The notes under the pieces were generated by a model. That model saw only the letters and a program-made list of their open reading frames with translations. It made no database searches and was not told the DNA's origin. The position numbers and the translations under genes are program-made. 64,000 nt of DNA from Hofstenia miamia (Eukaryota; Xenacoelomorpha; Acoela): NCBI GenBank assembly GCA_004352715.1, contig SCFE01000037.1:1895259-1959258 (forward strand), given 5' to 3'. Of the stretch, positions 1 to 10,850 are shown piece after piece; position 1 is the first letter of the stretch; each line of letters begins with the position of its first letter.

Positions 1-162
1 ATATATATATATATATATATACTTATATGGCCTTAGAAATTAGCGCTCTGTCAGACAGAACGCCCGAATTTGATGTAGTGCAAATGTAATGGATTTTTTC
101 CTTTATATGATTAGTGTCGATATTTTAATATAATTATTGTGTTCATTTGGATTATTTCATTA

Positions 163-382
163 CCTCCGCCAAGGGGATTATGTTTTTGGTAGCGTTGTTT
201 TGTTTGTCTGTTTGTCTGTTAGCAACTTTACGGAAAAAAATAATAGATGGATTGACCTCAAATTTTCATCAGAGGTGCGTCTCCGCCCAAGCAGGAATCT
301 ATTAAATTTTGGTGCTAATCCGGAGGACACAAGCTGCGTGGCGGAGGTCTGCGCTCTTCGAGGGCTTTTCTAGTTTGTTTCA
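163..382 (+). repeat. Short interspersed repeat with CCTCCGCC / GGCGGAGG ends
   Basis: The segment opens with CCTCCGCCAAGG (163-174) and carries GGCGGAGG at 340-347, followed by TCTGCGCTCTTCGAGGGC and CTAGTTTG. Between them is the run TTTGTCTGTTTGTCTG and the phrase GGATTGACCTCAAATTTTC. From memory, this combination is a dispersed sequence seen in many unrelated animal genomes. The 78-residue ORF it contains is a by-product, not a gene. The left end to GGCGGAGG could be read as an imperfect inverted repeat, so a small non-autonomous DNA element is possible. Confidence 0.55.
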
Positions 383-1050
383 TGGATTAGTAATAATTTT
401 TTAGAAAATGGCAAAAACCATTTATATCAGGCGCTGTGTCTTTTTATCATTGTTTGTGATTAAATTTTGATATTTGTTTGAGGATTATTGGTCGTTCTAG
501 GATATCTCTTATACTAATTTGGATGAAATGTCAGACCACGGTCTACTATATGATGGCCACGAAATTTAAAGTAAAATCTCTATATGAGGAAGCCAATACA
601 GTATATGCATCTAGTCACCTATAGCAGTAACTGGATACTATAACGCTTAGCTTTTAGCAGACCACTTAATCAATTTTTGTAGTAAAATCGAATAAAACAA
701 CTCCGGAAAAGTTATGCAATGTAGTTCTTGCGCTATGGACCACTATTTTTCCAAAATTTCGCAAAATTTATATTTCAGGTAGGGAACCCCAATTTTTTTT
801 AGAAAGTGCAGAAATTGATTCACATATTTCTATCAATTACTTATCGAATGTTGTAAAAATGTTGGAAATCGAATCAAAACTGACGGAACTATGGCCTTCC
901 AAACACGGACTACTTGAATAGAAAATATAAATTTTTGAATTTTTTTGAAACTGGCTCATTCAAAATTGAAGATACGATTATGCACATTACTTAGAAAAGA
1001 TGTAACATTAAAAAGATTTTATAGTAGACGTTAATAGCACAAATGTGGCA
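383..1050. other. No gene seen
   Basis: AT-rich sequence without a convincing reading frame. Fragments such as GCGCTATGGACCACTATTTTT look repeat-derived but could not be assigned. Confidence 0.5.
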
Positions 1051-1074
1051 ACGATGACAGTCACAGGAGATAAA

Positions 1075-1440
1075 GTAGGAGAGATGGAAGAGTAGGCGAA
1101 GTTGGAGAAGGGCTCAGCAAAGAGGAAAAATACCAAAGATTTTTTAAGCTCGACGATGGGGAAAAGAAATCAATGGCTGCTGGAGGGTTGAGAGTCAAGA
1201 TGTATATAGCAGCAATACAAGCACGATTGAAAAACGAGTGAAGGATGCGATGTTTCTTGGGACGACGAATGAAGAAAATGACAAAATCATCAGGACTATT
1301 TGAGCGGGAATTAGAGAACTTAATGAAATGAAAAGGATGAAGGTCCAATTTGCGAGTGAGCAAGCGATTGAATAGAAGGAGATCACAGGCATGGAATATT
1401 ATTTAAGTTCTAGCCGTATTTGTAGAGAATTATACCTACC
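1075..1440 (+). pseudogene. Decayed coding-like segment, unidentified
   Basis: This purine-rich stretch gives readable peptide in shifting plus-strand frames. One frame has the run EKYQRFFKLDDGEKK followed by RVKMYIAAIQARLKNE before a stop. A neighbouring frame continues with RVKDAMFLGTTNEEN and then REL-rich peptide. The composition (Lys, Glu, Arg) and clean continuation across frames suggest an old coding region with frameshifts, probably from a transposable element. I do not recognise the family. It lies antisense within the large Gq-alpha intron, so it is not part of that gene. Low-complexity chance reading is the alternative. Confidence 0.2.
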
Positions 1441-2492
1441 AAATTTGTTTGAAGAAACGATTTTATATATTTACCCAGAAAAAAATGCATTATTTTTTTC
1501 TGTCACTTTCAATACGTGATTCGGGATCTCATCTAAATTCGAGATACTCCCAACTAAATCCGGATAGTTGGATAGTTTGCATGCAAATATTGCCTGCGAG
1601 GCTCAATTGCAGATTGCATACTTAAATAAACCCCTTATAGACAATAAAATTTTTTAATGAAAACTCCATACATAATTAACTAAACAAATATTTTGGCAAA
1701 TTTTTCATTGCAAATATCATTTATGCATACATATATAATTCCACATTTTTAATTTCCATTAGAACACCAAACATTTCCAGCTAATCACAAAAGTGATGTC
1801 AAATGTTCCGTAATCATTGGTTAAACATTTCCTTAACAGGTTACAGACAATTATGTGCTAAAATTAATTTTTAATACATTAAAATCAAAACATAGCTCTA
1901 CCTGCGCAGAACTAAAAAATTTAAGCAAACCAAATTTATTGCAAGATAAAAGACCTCAAGAAATAGATCATGAAGAAAATTTTCAACGACTTCCTTGTGC
2001 AAAAAGGGAAATCATTTCGCATTAGAAACATCACCAAATCACGATTTTGTTAGAAATTTGAATTCTGTTATTCTTAGACTTATATAATGCAAATCCCTCG
2101 TAGTGCGTTTTTGGATTAGTAATATTAACATCTGTTCTAATATAATCCAAATACTGCATTCAATACTCATGAAAATGACCTTAAATAGACATTTTTTCAC
2201 AGTGATGCAATGCAAAATACTTTAAATTTTAAATCCCCGTTAAAATTGCTGATCTGTGCTTTAACCTTGATATTGATATTAAAATCCTGTCTTAAAATTA
2301 AAGCAATTCAAAGCAAGCAACGATAAGAGAACGTGTTTAATATTAGTATATTTGAAAAGAGCAAGATGGATAGAAAAGAACTTGGAAAATGTTAAAATAA
2401 GAGAAAGTTAATTTTAACACTTACCAACTTATAAATAAATATCTTCATTTATCTAAAGGTTGTTATTTTAAAAAATATTCAATCAATGTTAC

Positions 2493-2747
2493 CTGAACTC
2501 CAGGATCAGCCCAGAGTGAATGAAGTGCTTCCACTAAGGTAGGATCCAGTCTAGCAAGTGAGGAGGAAGTATGATTAGAGGCATTATTTGCGTAAACTGG
2601 AGTTGTAGCTGATTCTAAGTCTGCAATCGATTTAATATAAGTGGCATAATTCTCGTTTTGTAATGATCCATATGAAATGTCCAATTGTTCCATAGCTGCA
2701 ACCATTGACTGCATTGCAGATAAAGTGTTTTGAAAGATAACACGAAC
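2493..2747 (-). CDS. GNAQ: Gq-class G-protein alpha subunit, coding exon 2 (helical domain)
   Basis: Exon 2 is 85 codons in phase 0 (residues 70-154 with the first exon), with acceptor TTCTTAG before 2747 and donor GTAACA after 2493. The peptide starts VRVIFQNTLSAMQSMVAAME and ends with SLWADPGVQ, matching the Gq helical-domain pattern (usually QNIFTAMQAMIRAM ... SLWNDPGIQ, recalled from the family). Between helices it carries about 18 extra residues rich in Asn, Thr and Ser (around ATTPVYANNASNHTSSS) that vertebrate Gq lacks. The helical domain closes over the nucleotide. The GTPase switch regions and C-terminal receptor-contact helix would be on exons left of the window. The frame is open and shows no damage. 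Confidence 0.88.
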
Positions 2748-2789
2748 CTAAGAATATAATAACCAGTTGCCGATAAAAATATTTAATAC
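2748..2789 (-). other. 42-nt intron 1 of the Gq-alpha gene
   Basis: Minus strand: GTATTAAATA ... ATTCTTAG, 42 nt counted base by base. It is phase 0, GT-AG, and AT-rich with a pyrimidine-leaning 3' end. Reading through it gives a premature stop after 15 residues, and removing it joins the two Gq-alpha exons exactly where homology continues. It is near the lower size limit for animal introns. Confidence 0.85.
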
Positions 2790-2996
2790 CATTGACTTTT
2801 TATCATCCTCTGAATAGCCGGCACCATGAATAATTCTCATTTGCTTAATAAATGTTGATTTTCCACTTTCACCGGTACCCAATAACAATAATTTAAGCTC
2901 CCTGCGAGCATCACGCTTATCTTTTTTTAATTGACGCTCAATTTCTGCATTAATTCGCTTTTGTTCCTTAGTTTCTTCACTTTGGCAGCAAGCCAT
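2790..2996 (-). CDS. GNAQ: Gq-class G-protein alpha subunit, coding exon 1 (N-terminus, P-loop)
   Basis: Exon 1 encodes 69 residues from ATG at 2996. It begins [20 protein letters not shown], the signature Gq/G11 N-terminus, with Cys3 and Cys4 as the usual palmitoylation sites that anchor the protein to the plasma membrane. The amphipathic N-terminal helix binds G-beta-gamma. The guanine-nucleotide P-loop GTGESGKST is at residues 40-48 and is followed by [19 protein letters not shown]. In known systems Gq-alpha couples seven-transmembrane receptors to phospholipase C-beta. The start at 2996 follows family practice; an in-frame open stretch continues upstream to another ATG at 3113. The exon ends at a GTATTA donor. 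The coding sequence looks functional. Confidence 0.92.
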
Positions 2997-3113
2997 GGTG
3001 TCAAGTAGTAACATACTACCTATACAACCACTATGCTCCTTTAATAAAATGCTTTTAAGCAAGGCTGTCCCAGCTTTTACTGAAACCAATATCTGCGTTG
3101 GACCAACATTCAT
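2997..3113 (-). other. 5' leader of Gq-alpha, or in-frame N-terminal extension
   Basis: Upstream of the family start the frame stays open for 39 codons to an ATG at 3113 ([13 protein letters not shown]...). The extension resembles nothing in Gq proteins, although vertebrate GNAQ has a short extension before MACC. The favoured reading is 5' untranslated sequence that happens to be open. An alternative start or a spliced-leader acceptor inside it cannot be excluded. Confidence 0.4.
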
Positions 3114-4269
3114 TTAATGCCAGCCATCGTTTTTCTACAACAAAGACGAAACTATTAATTAATACACATTGTTTATTTCTTATATTAAGGATACATTCAT
3201 TCAATATTGCTTAATTATAATATTAATACTTGTGAATATTAGATTTCAGCATGTCAAATACAGAAAAAGCGTCCATTAAACCTCAGCTGATTTAATTATA
3301 ATTTTGCGATGATAATTTCAAACTAAATAAATTTTAGAAGATGAAAATTTGCAAAACTTATTGTTCATTAGGTAATACGTAAATTTTAAAAAATAGTATG
3401 TTACAAATTGTATATACATTGTTTGACGAAATTGCATGTTGAGATTGAGGTCTCCGAAATTGTCTGAAAGGTCATTACTGCATTGTCGTTGGGTTGTTGG
3501 AAACGGGCGAAAAGTTGTAAACAACATGTAAGAATAAGGCATGTTAAATTTTGCACTTATTAGATTACTTAGAAAATTGCTTAGCGTTCTATTTTTCTAC
3601 TTTTGGAAGAGAAATTGTTTCTCAGTTACGAGAGATTAAAGAAAAATATAGTTGTTTATTAGGCTCTGTTTAATGCTAGATTAAGTTTTACCTGAATTTT
3701 TCTATGCATATTCTGCAGATATCACGTGAATTTGAAATTAAAGTTGTTCCTTGGTTGAAGAAAACATCTAAATTTCTAAATGGGGTTGCTATATGTTGAA
3801 ACAGTCCAAAGACTATAAATTGCTATGCATTAATATTTCATTTTATATAATTCTGCGAAATAAATGTGACATGCGGATTGTTAGCATGTCTATTAATTTG
3901 TTTGACTTGCACAACCTTGCTAGCATTAAGATTTAGAGTAAAAAATATAATGCTGTCGTAATGTTAGTTGCTTGGGCTGCATATTTAGGTTAAATACCTG
4001 TAGTGCAAAAATTGGGCCATCGAAGTTTATTTTGAAGGAAGAAACCTCGATTTTGCCTTCGTGCATCGGCCTGGAATAGGCATTATTCGCGATTTCATCG
4101 TAATTTTAATAACACGCACTCTATTTTAAAATTAGTTTTTCTTATATTTTTAAGTATACAGCTAATTTTGTATTTAGCTTTTAATTTTGTGTAGCTGATT
4201 CAGGTCTTTGCAATAGTAAATGGTAATGCAATATTATTGATACGTGTAAGTAAATTCAATAATCACACG
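3114..4269. other. Gq-alpha upstream region; no gene seen
   Basis: AT-rich, with no frame of interest on either strand. It would contain the Gq-alpha promoter and any untranslated first exon, but I see no convincing core promoter motif. Confidence 0.4.
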
Positions 4270-5400
4270 TCTAGTCATTTCTATCTGAACTGAAGAAATT
4301 CGGTTTGTTGCAAATCATTGATTTTCCAACGCATGTATCTGGCAATACTATCGACGTTTTGTGCGTCTCCCATCCGGATCGTTTCTCCGTTTTCGGTGAT
4401 AAATCAAATCATTTTCCTGTATTTGGTTGCATTCAATTGAACAGATCAATTGCAGGCTCTCAGCGGTCAGCAGCAAGTGTCTTTTCTGAATCATCGTTCA
4501 ATACTCTAATTTCCAGTCGCTTGGTTGAGCCAAGCCTACATTTAAACAATTCCTCCTATTTTCTGGATTTACTCCAGTCGCACATTGCTAATGCAGTAAA
4601 TGCATCTTGTAACAAGACTTGGATTCCCCTACTACTACTCGTCTCATTCCATTCATATTGCGAACAAAATCAGGACGATGATACGTAAGTGTAGAGAATC
4701 ACGTTTGTCTGTACTGGAGCATGATTTTGAGCAGTCAGTTGAGTTAGACAAAATCGTCTTGTTTCGTGAAATTTCCTCATCGAACGCTTCCACAAGTTAC
4801 AGATTCATCCGCCAGTTCAAGGGCCACCCACGCATCCCTGAATCAGTTCAGTTTAGTGAGTCGTGCGCTAACAAATACTTTTCTTCTGTGTTTTGCGCAG
4901 GTGGTACTATACATGATCTTTCTCCTCGTGCTATGCCAAGCGCAGATATCATGCTCACGGATTTACTAATTAACCCTGTCGAAGTGCAAGAAATCAATGT
5001 CTAATGACCCAGTCCCTGGATTTTTTTTCAGGAAATGCCATAATATTCTTGCGCCGCTCACTTGGCTTGTTGTTCACATCAATACTCAGTAGCTGTGCAT
5101 GGCATTCCAGTTGGAAGTGGGCTTTTGTAACTCCGGTGTTAAACTCGGGCTCTCCTAAAAATGTACGAAATTACCGTCTAATAAGCTTATTACCGCAGCT
5201 GTCGCTTATACTTAAACGGCTAATCTTCAACTTTGTTTACCCAAAAGTCAAACCTCAGCTGAGCAATGACCAAAATGGCTTCAGAAGGAAACGTTCCACT
5301 GTCACACATTTTTTTCTGTACTTGAAAAAGATATATTCCAACCTTGACACCAGTTCCCCGTGTGCTCCCGTTTACTTTGACTTTGCGATATCTCGGCTAA
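4270..5400 (+). pseudogene. LINE fragment: endonuclease end to reverse transcriptase start
   Basis: Three overlapping plus-strand frames give one decayed LINE polyprotein. The endonuclease C-terminus reads LLQIIDFPTHVSGNTIDVL. Then comes a linker with ANKYFSSVFC, and then the N-terminal RT block with WKWAFVTPVLNSGSPKNVRNY, QLSNDQNGFRRKRSTVTH and PVYFDFA. The RT stops at the point where the catalytic AFD(S/K) block should follow, so the copy is cut within the palm domain. At least two frameshifts are needed. Sequence beyond ~5390 no longer matches. The element is inactive and its clade is uncertain. Confidence 0.75.
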
Positions 5401-6465
5401 AATTTATTAGTGAAGAAGAAAGACTTAGATCAGGGTATTGTGTAAATAAAGTCTTTTAAAAAAAGTAGTTCTCGCGAATACGCAAGGCCTAAAATTCGAT
5501 GTTCAGTCTTTGGTTGAAAAGTGAAAATTCAAAGGATCTGTAAAAATCTAGTGTAGTTAATGTCGGCTGACAAAATATATAATATATATAATATTCTAGA
5601 AAAATTTAAGTTCCAGGAGTAGTTGCGGCGGTAATCATATTGCAATTTAGCTAAAATATAAATAGAATTTTCTAAGTTCAAACATATTTGATTAGAGAAT
5701 GTGATTTAACATGTTGTTTTCAATAAAAAATCTTAATTTATTACATTGACTGTAAATGTTAATTAAATATTAATTTTGTTATTAGTGCGTGATTCGTTAA
5801 AATTAACCCAATGTATTGCTTTAGAATGATTCTACATACAGTTAAGCGGCTTCTGGGTAAGGAAATTTTTGATTTTACATTATAATAATTATAGTGTAGT
5901 GCATGTCGAAATGATAATCAAGAAATATTAATGTGTATAATCATGGTTAACTCAGATCAGACTGATGGTTTGCATTACTAATGCACTTTATCTCGTTTAG
6001 CCTGTGTAGCGTTTAAAAATATTGTAGTAAACTTAAGCTATTCAAATAACTATATAAATTGTAGTTTCCATATATATGAAAATTATTTTCAATATTTTGA
6101 GAGCAGCGCTCCAACTTATATGTAATTCTGCAGAAGTAGCTGCGGTGATTGATTTTCAAAACTTGTGAATCAATGGTGGATTTTTCTATGCAATACATTG
6201 CACTAAAACGTGCAAATCAAAGAATGTAATTACCATTTACTTTTGTCTCGCAAAATTTTCGTTTCAAGTGATAATTATTTTTTAGTAGAATTTAACATTA
6301 ATTTTTTCAAATTATTAAAACATATTGGAACATAAACACAAGTTCAATTTTTAAAAATTTAGTATTGCACAGCAGATGTCTCAAACTCTTTATTTCAATA
6401 ATCTCGCTATGATTAGTTGACGGGTGTTTACTGTAGTTAATTATAGTAACGTAGTTTGTACATAG
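5401..6465. other. No gene seen
   Basis: AT-rich non-coding sequence. The 61-codon minus-strand ORF at 6013-6198 has no recognisable content. Confidence 0.5.
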
Positions 6466-6575
6466 TAAGAAATACTCTACAAGCATCGCGTCGCTATGCT
6501 TCCACTGTCGAAGAGGAGGTTTCTGATAAATTATCTTTACCCATAATGGCAGGATTCTCTATCTTAGCTATTGTT
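6466..6575 (+). CDS. Candidate internal exon of an unknown gene
   Basis: A locally GC- and CpG-richer stretch lies between a plausible acceptor (TTGTACATAG, ending 6465) and a strong donor GTAAGT at 6576. Frame: RNTLQASRRYASTVEEEVSD, then KLSLPIMAGFSILAIV. A basic RRYAST start followed by an acidic segment and a hydrophobic stretch would suit a mitochondrial-targeted or single-pass membrane protein. A possible next exon begins after AG at about 6740 (WRMPVPISRKLSINLVF then stop). I recognise no family. A chance open stretch is quite possible. Confidence 0.22.
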
Positions 6576-6855
6576 GTAAGTATTTCTTGCAATTTGATTA
6601 ATGTTTACCATTCCCCAGTAGTAATTATGTAATTTTTCAAATGATTTAAAATACTGTAGTAGTTCACTTTGACGGGTTTGAAGGAATTTTTTCTATTAAT
6701 AGTCGCAGTTGCGAGACTTATTTCAGGGTTGACGGCTTAGTGGAGAATGCCCGTTCCAATTTCTCGTAAATTGTCGATCAACTTAGTTTTCTGAAGTTTA
6801 GCACTTCGTCCCAATTTAAATGGCGCTCACCATGAAATGAATTCATTCTTATATA

Positions 6856-8109
6856 CAGGGTCGGGCAGGGAAATTGGAACTATTTGGAATTATTTCAAAT
6901 TTCATAGTTTAAAGTATGAAATAGGTAAAAACATGATTGTTATATTCATTTTTGTAATCTTTGTAACTTAATTAACAACTATTCAATGTGATCACACTTT
7001 GCATCAATAATTTTGGAAATCCTCTGGTGAACCCGTGAAGAACTCTTCCGCACTTCTTTAACATCGAGATTTCGAAATGCTAAAGGAATAGCTGTCTTGA
7101 GGGAGTTAATATTAGGATGAGGATTAACATGGGTCCTTCCTTCAATCGTGCTGAATAGCCAATAGTCGCAAACATTCAGATCTGGAGAGCTGCTAGGCCA
7201 AATTTTCTTCAAGATAAACAGAGGCAGATTCTCCATCAAGTAATACTGGACATCTCTGGCTTAATGCGCAGGTGCAGAATCTTGAACCATATCACTTTGC
7301 TTGCATCATATTTTCTACGAATCTAGGGCAGCAAAACATCGTTCCCAATCTTCAAATACTCTGCTGTGTTAATTTTAAGTCCAGCTTCAATTAAATGAGG
7401 AGGCATCATCTTGCCATCACTTGCCACACCGGCAGGTTTTTGCTTTCTATCACAGGAGGAACCTCAGATTAGTCATAGCCAATGACTCGTGCTCTGGCGG
7501 TTTGCTACCTCGTCAACAACAAACTTTTTCTCATCAACGAAAATCCGAAAATGTCCTCCTTTGTTCTTGAGGTGACTGAGAAGCTTTGGACATCTTTCAA
7601 CTCTATGGCTTTTGTGTGAGTGGTGAGGACGTTATAGCGTCTCCTTACGTAAGACTTCATCCCCAAGTCATTGTTAACTGCCCTGCTGATAGTTCTGCGG
7701 ACATTGCGCCTTTGATTCAGTTTTGTCATTGATTGAATTGGATTCGCCTTTATCGACCTTTTCAGTCAAGCCAGAAAAGTTTTGGTTCGCTTGCGGTCTT
7801 TTCGAGGTTTGTGGGGACTTCGTTCAGCTGTACCCTCTCCATCAAACTTGGTCACGACTTGATAAACAGTTGTTCTTTAGTAGCCAGTGCTCTTTATGAT
7901 GTCGGAAGGAGAGTTACCAGCGCGTCTCAGTTCGCATATAGTTGTTCGTCGTGCTAATTCAGCCATGCTTGTTCAAAAAAAGTTTAAATATCTTTTAATA
8001 TTTCTTATAATATAGTTTTAATATAATCTGAAACGAATTTCAGTGTCATTAGATGAATATTTAGACGATATGTGAAATTTAAAATAGTACCAATTTACCT
8101 GCCTGATCG
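6856..8109 (-). mobile_element. Mariner-like DNA transposon (~1.25 kb)
   Basis: The left end CAGGGTCGGGCAGGGAAATT (6856) and the right end, read inverted from 8109 (CGATCAGGCAGGTAAATTGG), form ~30-bp imperfect terminal inverted repeats sharing AAATTGG-ACTATTT. Each end abuts TA (6854-6855 and 8110-8111), the Tc1/mariner target duplication. The transposase lies inside on the minus strand. Length, ends and target all fit one nearly complete but mutated copy. Confidence 0.85.
6979..7966 (-). pseudogene. Mariner-like transposase, broken
   Basis: From ATG at 7966 the product begins MAELARRTTICELRRAGNSP, a helix-turn-helix DNA-binding region interrupted by a stop after KSTGY. The middle reads NNDLGMKSYVRRRYNVLTTH, then FRIFVDEKKFVVDE (first catalytic Asp), MVQDSAPAH (second Asp) and SPDLNVCDYWLF (third acidic position, mariner type). 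About 330 codons is the usual size. Several stops and frameshifts (for example near 7715 and 7270) make it inactive, although all three catalytic positions can still be read. Confidence 0.82.
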
Positions 8110-8111
8110 TA

Positions 8112-8700
8112 TATTTCGCAATATTTTAAGCACTCGACGAACAAATGTTTTAGCCTGCTTTAATAATGACTTTATTGAATGAGTTAAGATTGCTCAAGAA
8201 TTTTTTAAGCCGCAGCATGATCTATCTATCTAAACATCTGCTGAATTTTAGTATCAAAAAAATACTAACCAACGGCAAATGGTATGCTCTTAAATTTTAG
8301 CTAGTGATTTTAAAACATTCTTATTGTTAGATAAACTATCTTATTTTTTAGAAATATCATCGCTTTTAAATACAGGTCCATAACAAAAGCTAAGGATCTT
8401 TTAATTTTGATGTGTTTTTATTCACAACTGAAAAATTAGCGAGATTTTTATAATACTCTCCAGTTATAAGAGGCTTGGAAGCAACTTGACCTGACGCATG
8501 GTGGGTAGAGGTTTGCTCTTTTTTCAAGTAGTTTAGCAAATGTTATAGTACATATGAAGCCATGTTTAAATTATGTGGAAAGAATACATAGAGGGCGTGA
8601 TAATCATATTATCATTGCATTTTTAACTAAAAAAAACTAGCTGGTACATAGCGACACATAAGTTTCACAAAGTGTACATAGCGACATATATGATTTTTTA
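8112..8700. other. No gene seen
   Basis: AT-rich spacer between the first mariner and the (TA)n tract. It has only a short GATCTATCTATCTA run near 8220. Confidence 0.5.
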
Positions 8701-8701
8701 A

Positions 8702-8987
8702 ATGTATATATATATATACATGTATATATATATATNNNNNNNNNNNNNNNNNNNNNNNNNNNNNNNNNNNNNNNNNNNNNNNNNNNNNNNNNNNNNNNNN
8801 NNNNNNNNNNNNNNNNNNNNNNNNNNNNNNNNNNNNNNNNNNNNNNNNNNNNNNNNNNNNNNNNNNNNNNNNNNNNNNNNNNNNNNNNNNNNNNNNNNNN
8901 NNNNNNNNNNNNNNNNNNNNNNNNNNNNNNNNNNNNNNNNNNNNNNNNNNNNNNNNNNNNNNNNNNNNNNNNNNNNNNNNNNNNNNN

Positions 8988-9036
<49 letters not shown>
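8702..9036. repeat. (TA)n microsatellite with assembly gap
   Basis: TA-dinucleotide tract interrupted by TACATG variants, containing 252 N at 8736-8987. The true length is unknown. The two ORFs predicted across it consist of undetermined residues and Tyr-Ile repeats and are not genes. Confidence 0.95.
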
Positions 9037-9037
<1 letters not shown>

Positions 9038-10142
9038 TGGGTTAGTCAAAAGTGACCTACCATGTTTAATACTATATACTATTAAAACAACTATGCAAAC
9101 AATTTAGTCAAATGGGAATTTTTAGAGTTTGTACCTTTAAATTAACTATTTAACAATTTTTAAAATGTCTGCTGTTTTTTCTAAAAATAAATGCATATTT
9201 CACAGCATTGTAAACTACACTTTCTAGACATTCAATTGATATGTCAGCAAAAGCTGGCAATGAAAGTCTAAAAATCTGCCTATTGCGCAATTTGTTCTGA
9301 AGAATTTTGTCAACAAGTTTTTTGTTTCAATAGCAGTATGAGGAGGTGACCCATCTTATTGGAAGCACGCTTTGCTGAATCAATTCAGAAACAAAATCAT
9401 GTATCATTTTTAAGTATCTGACACCAGTCACAGCAGAACGATCTTCTTTTTAAAAAGATTAGATCAAATTATTACCATTGAAAGTGGGAAGACTCATAAC
9501 AGATGACAAATAGTTTGTATTTTCGATAATTGGAACATCTATCTGACGACCAAGTACTATTCAAGAATGAAGGGTCATTTTCAAATCTCTTGATGAAACA
9601 TTCGAAAAATGAGTTATTCTCACTAGAGAGAACTTGTCCCACGGTACCTTTGTATAGAACAAAGGCTCCTTTCTTTTTGGAGAATTCGCCACACTGTCGC
9701 CTGAGAAGTCTGCAAAGTTGATGAAATTGTATTCGATTGAACAACTTGCCTCTACATAGGTTCAAACAAATTGGTCGCTCGGGCTGCAAGATTTTGCGCT
9801 GTGCCTTTTTCTAATATCATGATATTGCTGTGGACAGTGTGACTAAGGTAAGAACTTTTGCTCCTTAACAATATCAAATCTGATTGCACCATCAACGTTT
9901 TCATTTTTTTTCAGGATAACTTCATAAGGAGAATGCGTTCCTCAACAGAAGGCATTTTTGAAATGAAAATTTTGTACTGAAATATTAACAATGAAATGTT
10001 GACAATGATGGCATAATAAAATATAATTGCAGACATGTTAAGAATTATAAATCCGATAACTCATGTATAAGAAATAAGTTAAGTAAAGGAATATTATCTT
10101 AGTGGCATTTCAAACATGGTAGGTGACTTATGAATAACCTTG
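9037..10142 (-). mobile_element. Second mariner-like element, inserted in (TA)n
   Basis: The left end CTGGGTTAGTCAAAAGTGAC begins at 9037 directly after the microsatellite. The inverted right end (CAAGGTTATTCATAAGTCAC, from 10142) shares GTCA--AAGT-ACCTACCATGTTT with it. TA flanks both ends (9035-9036, 10143-10144). At 1.1 kb the copy is compact and its transposase is decayed. It is a different family from the element at 6856. Confidence 0.8.
9180..9955 (-). pseudogene. Mariner-type transposase remnant
   Basis: From ATG at 9955 (MPSVEERILLMK) the minus strand reads in patches across all three frames. There is a helix-turn-helix-like region around ATVWRILQKERS and the block QDGSPPHTA near 9350 that carries the second catalytic Asp of mariner-type transposases. 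Many stops and shifts separate the patches. The 105-codon ORF at 9472-9789 is one off-frame piece of it. Dead copy. Confidence 0.65.
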
Positions 10143-10144
10143 TA

Positions 10145-10850
10145 TATGTATATAAATATCTATATTTTGCAAGTGTGAAACAAATTCCTGATTTAGAAAT
10201 TGATGTTTAATATCTGATCAAATTGTTTTTAGGGTTATGGATACCTTATAAAGTTGGAGGATAATCTCATATCAAAGAAGTCTGATCACCATTGAAATTT
10301 GATTATTCCCCTTAATAAACTGGTATTATTAAATATAATTTTTATTTGTTTTCAGAATTCATTATAACTAATATATTTTTGAAATGTGTTTAAAATACAA
10401 TAATTAAATATACCAACATTTTTAAATTATAACATCTTGAATTTTATTATAATGATATAGAAAATTTAACTTTGTTTAAATCTAGCAAAAGGCTTATTAA
10501 TTTATCAAAAAATTACTTATTAAAAACAGCAATTAAGAATTATCTATTGATAATCAAATGTACTATTATTTGATTTAAGATTTTATCAAAAATAATTTGA
10601 TTCATGCGGTTCTGAATGCATTTATTAATTTAGTAAGTCATTAAATATATTTCCATATTAGCTTTTAGACATCATATGCTACTAATGAAAATTCTACTTT
10701 TGTCATTGGACAGGAAAATGGAAATATATACTATTGGTTTCTCTTTAAACAAAATCAGCTCTCATCTTTCAATAAATTAGTTTCATAATACAAAAGCTCC
10801 AATAGAAGTTTTAGAGAAGAAATGCAGTTAAAAAGTTTTTTGGGAAATTC
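10145..10850. other. No gene seen
   Basis: Very AT-rich spacer without usable frames. Confidence 0.5.

Larger units (their letters stand above)
1..2492 (-). other. Intron 2 of the Gq-alpha gene (3' end outside window)
   Basis: On the minus strand the second coding exon ends at 2493 and is followed by a GTAACA donor at 2492-2487. No further Gq exon (for example one encoding the usual CYDRRREYQLSDS block) could be found down to position 1, so this stretch is read as intron and the remaining exons should lie left of the window. It contains an (AT)n tract at 1-20, a CCTCCGCC-ended repeat and a purine-rich decayed coding-like stretch. The contrast with the 42-nt first intron is marked. Confidence 0.6.

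Noticed and set aside
137-373. 78-codon ORF at the left end
   Set aside because: It lies inside the dispersed CCTCCGCC repeat; the open frame is incidental.
8627-9055. Two long ORFs over the N gap
   Set aside because: They consist of undetermined residues and Tyr/Ile repeats from a (TA)n tract; not coding.
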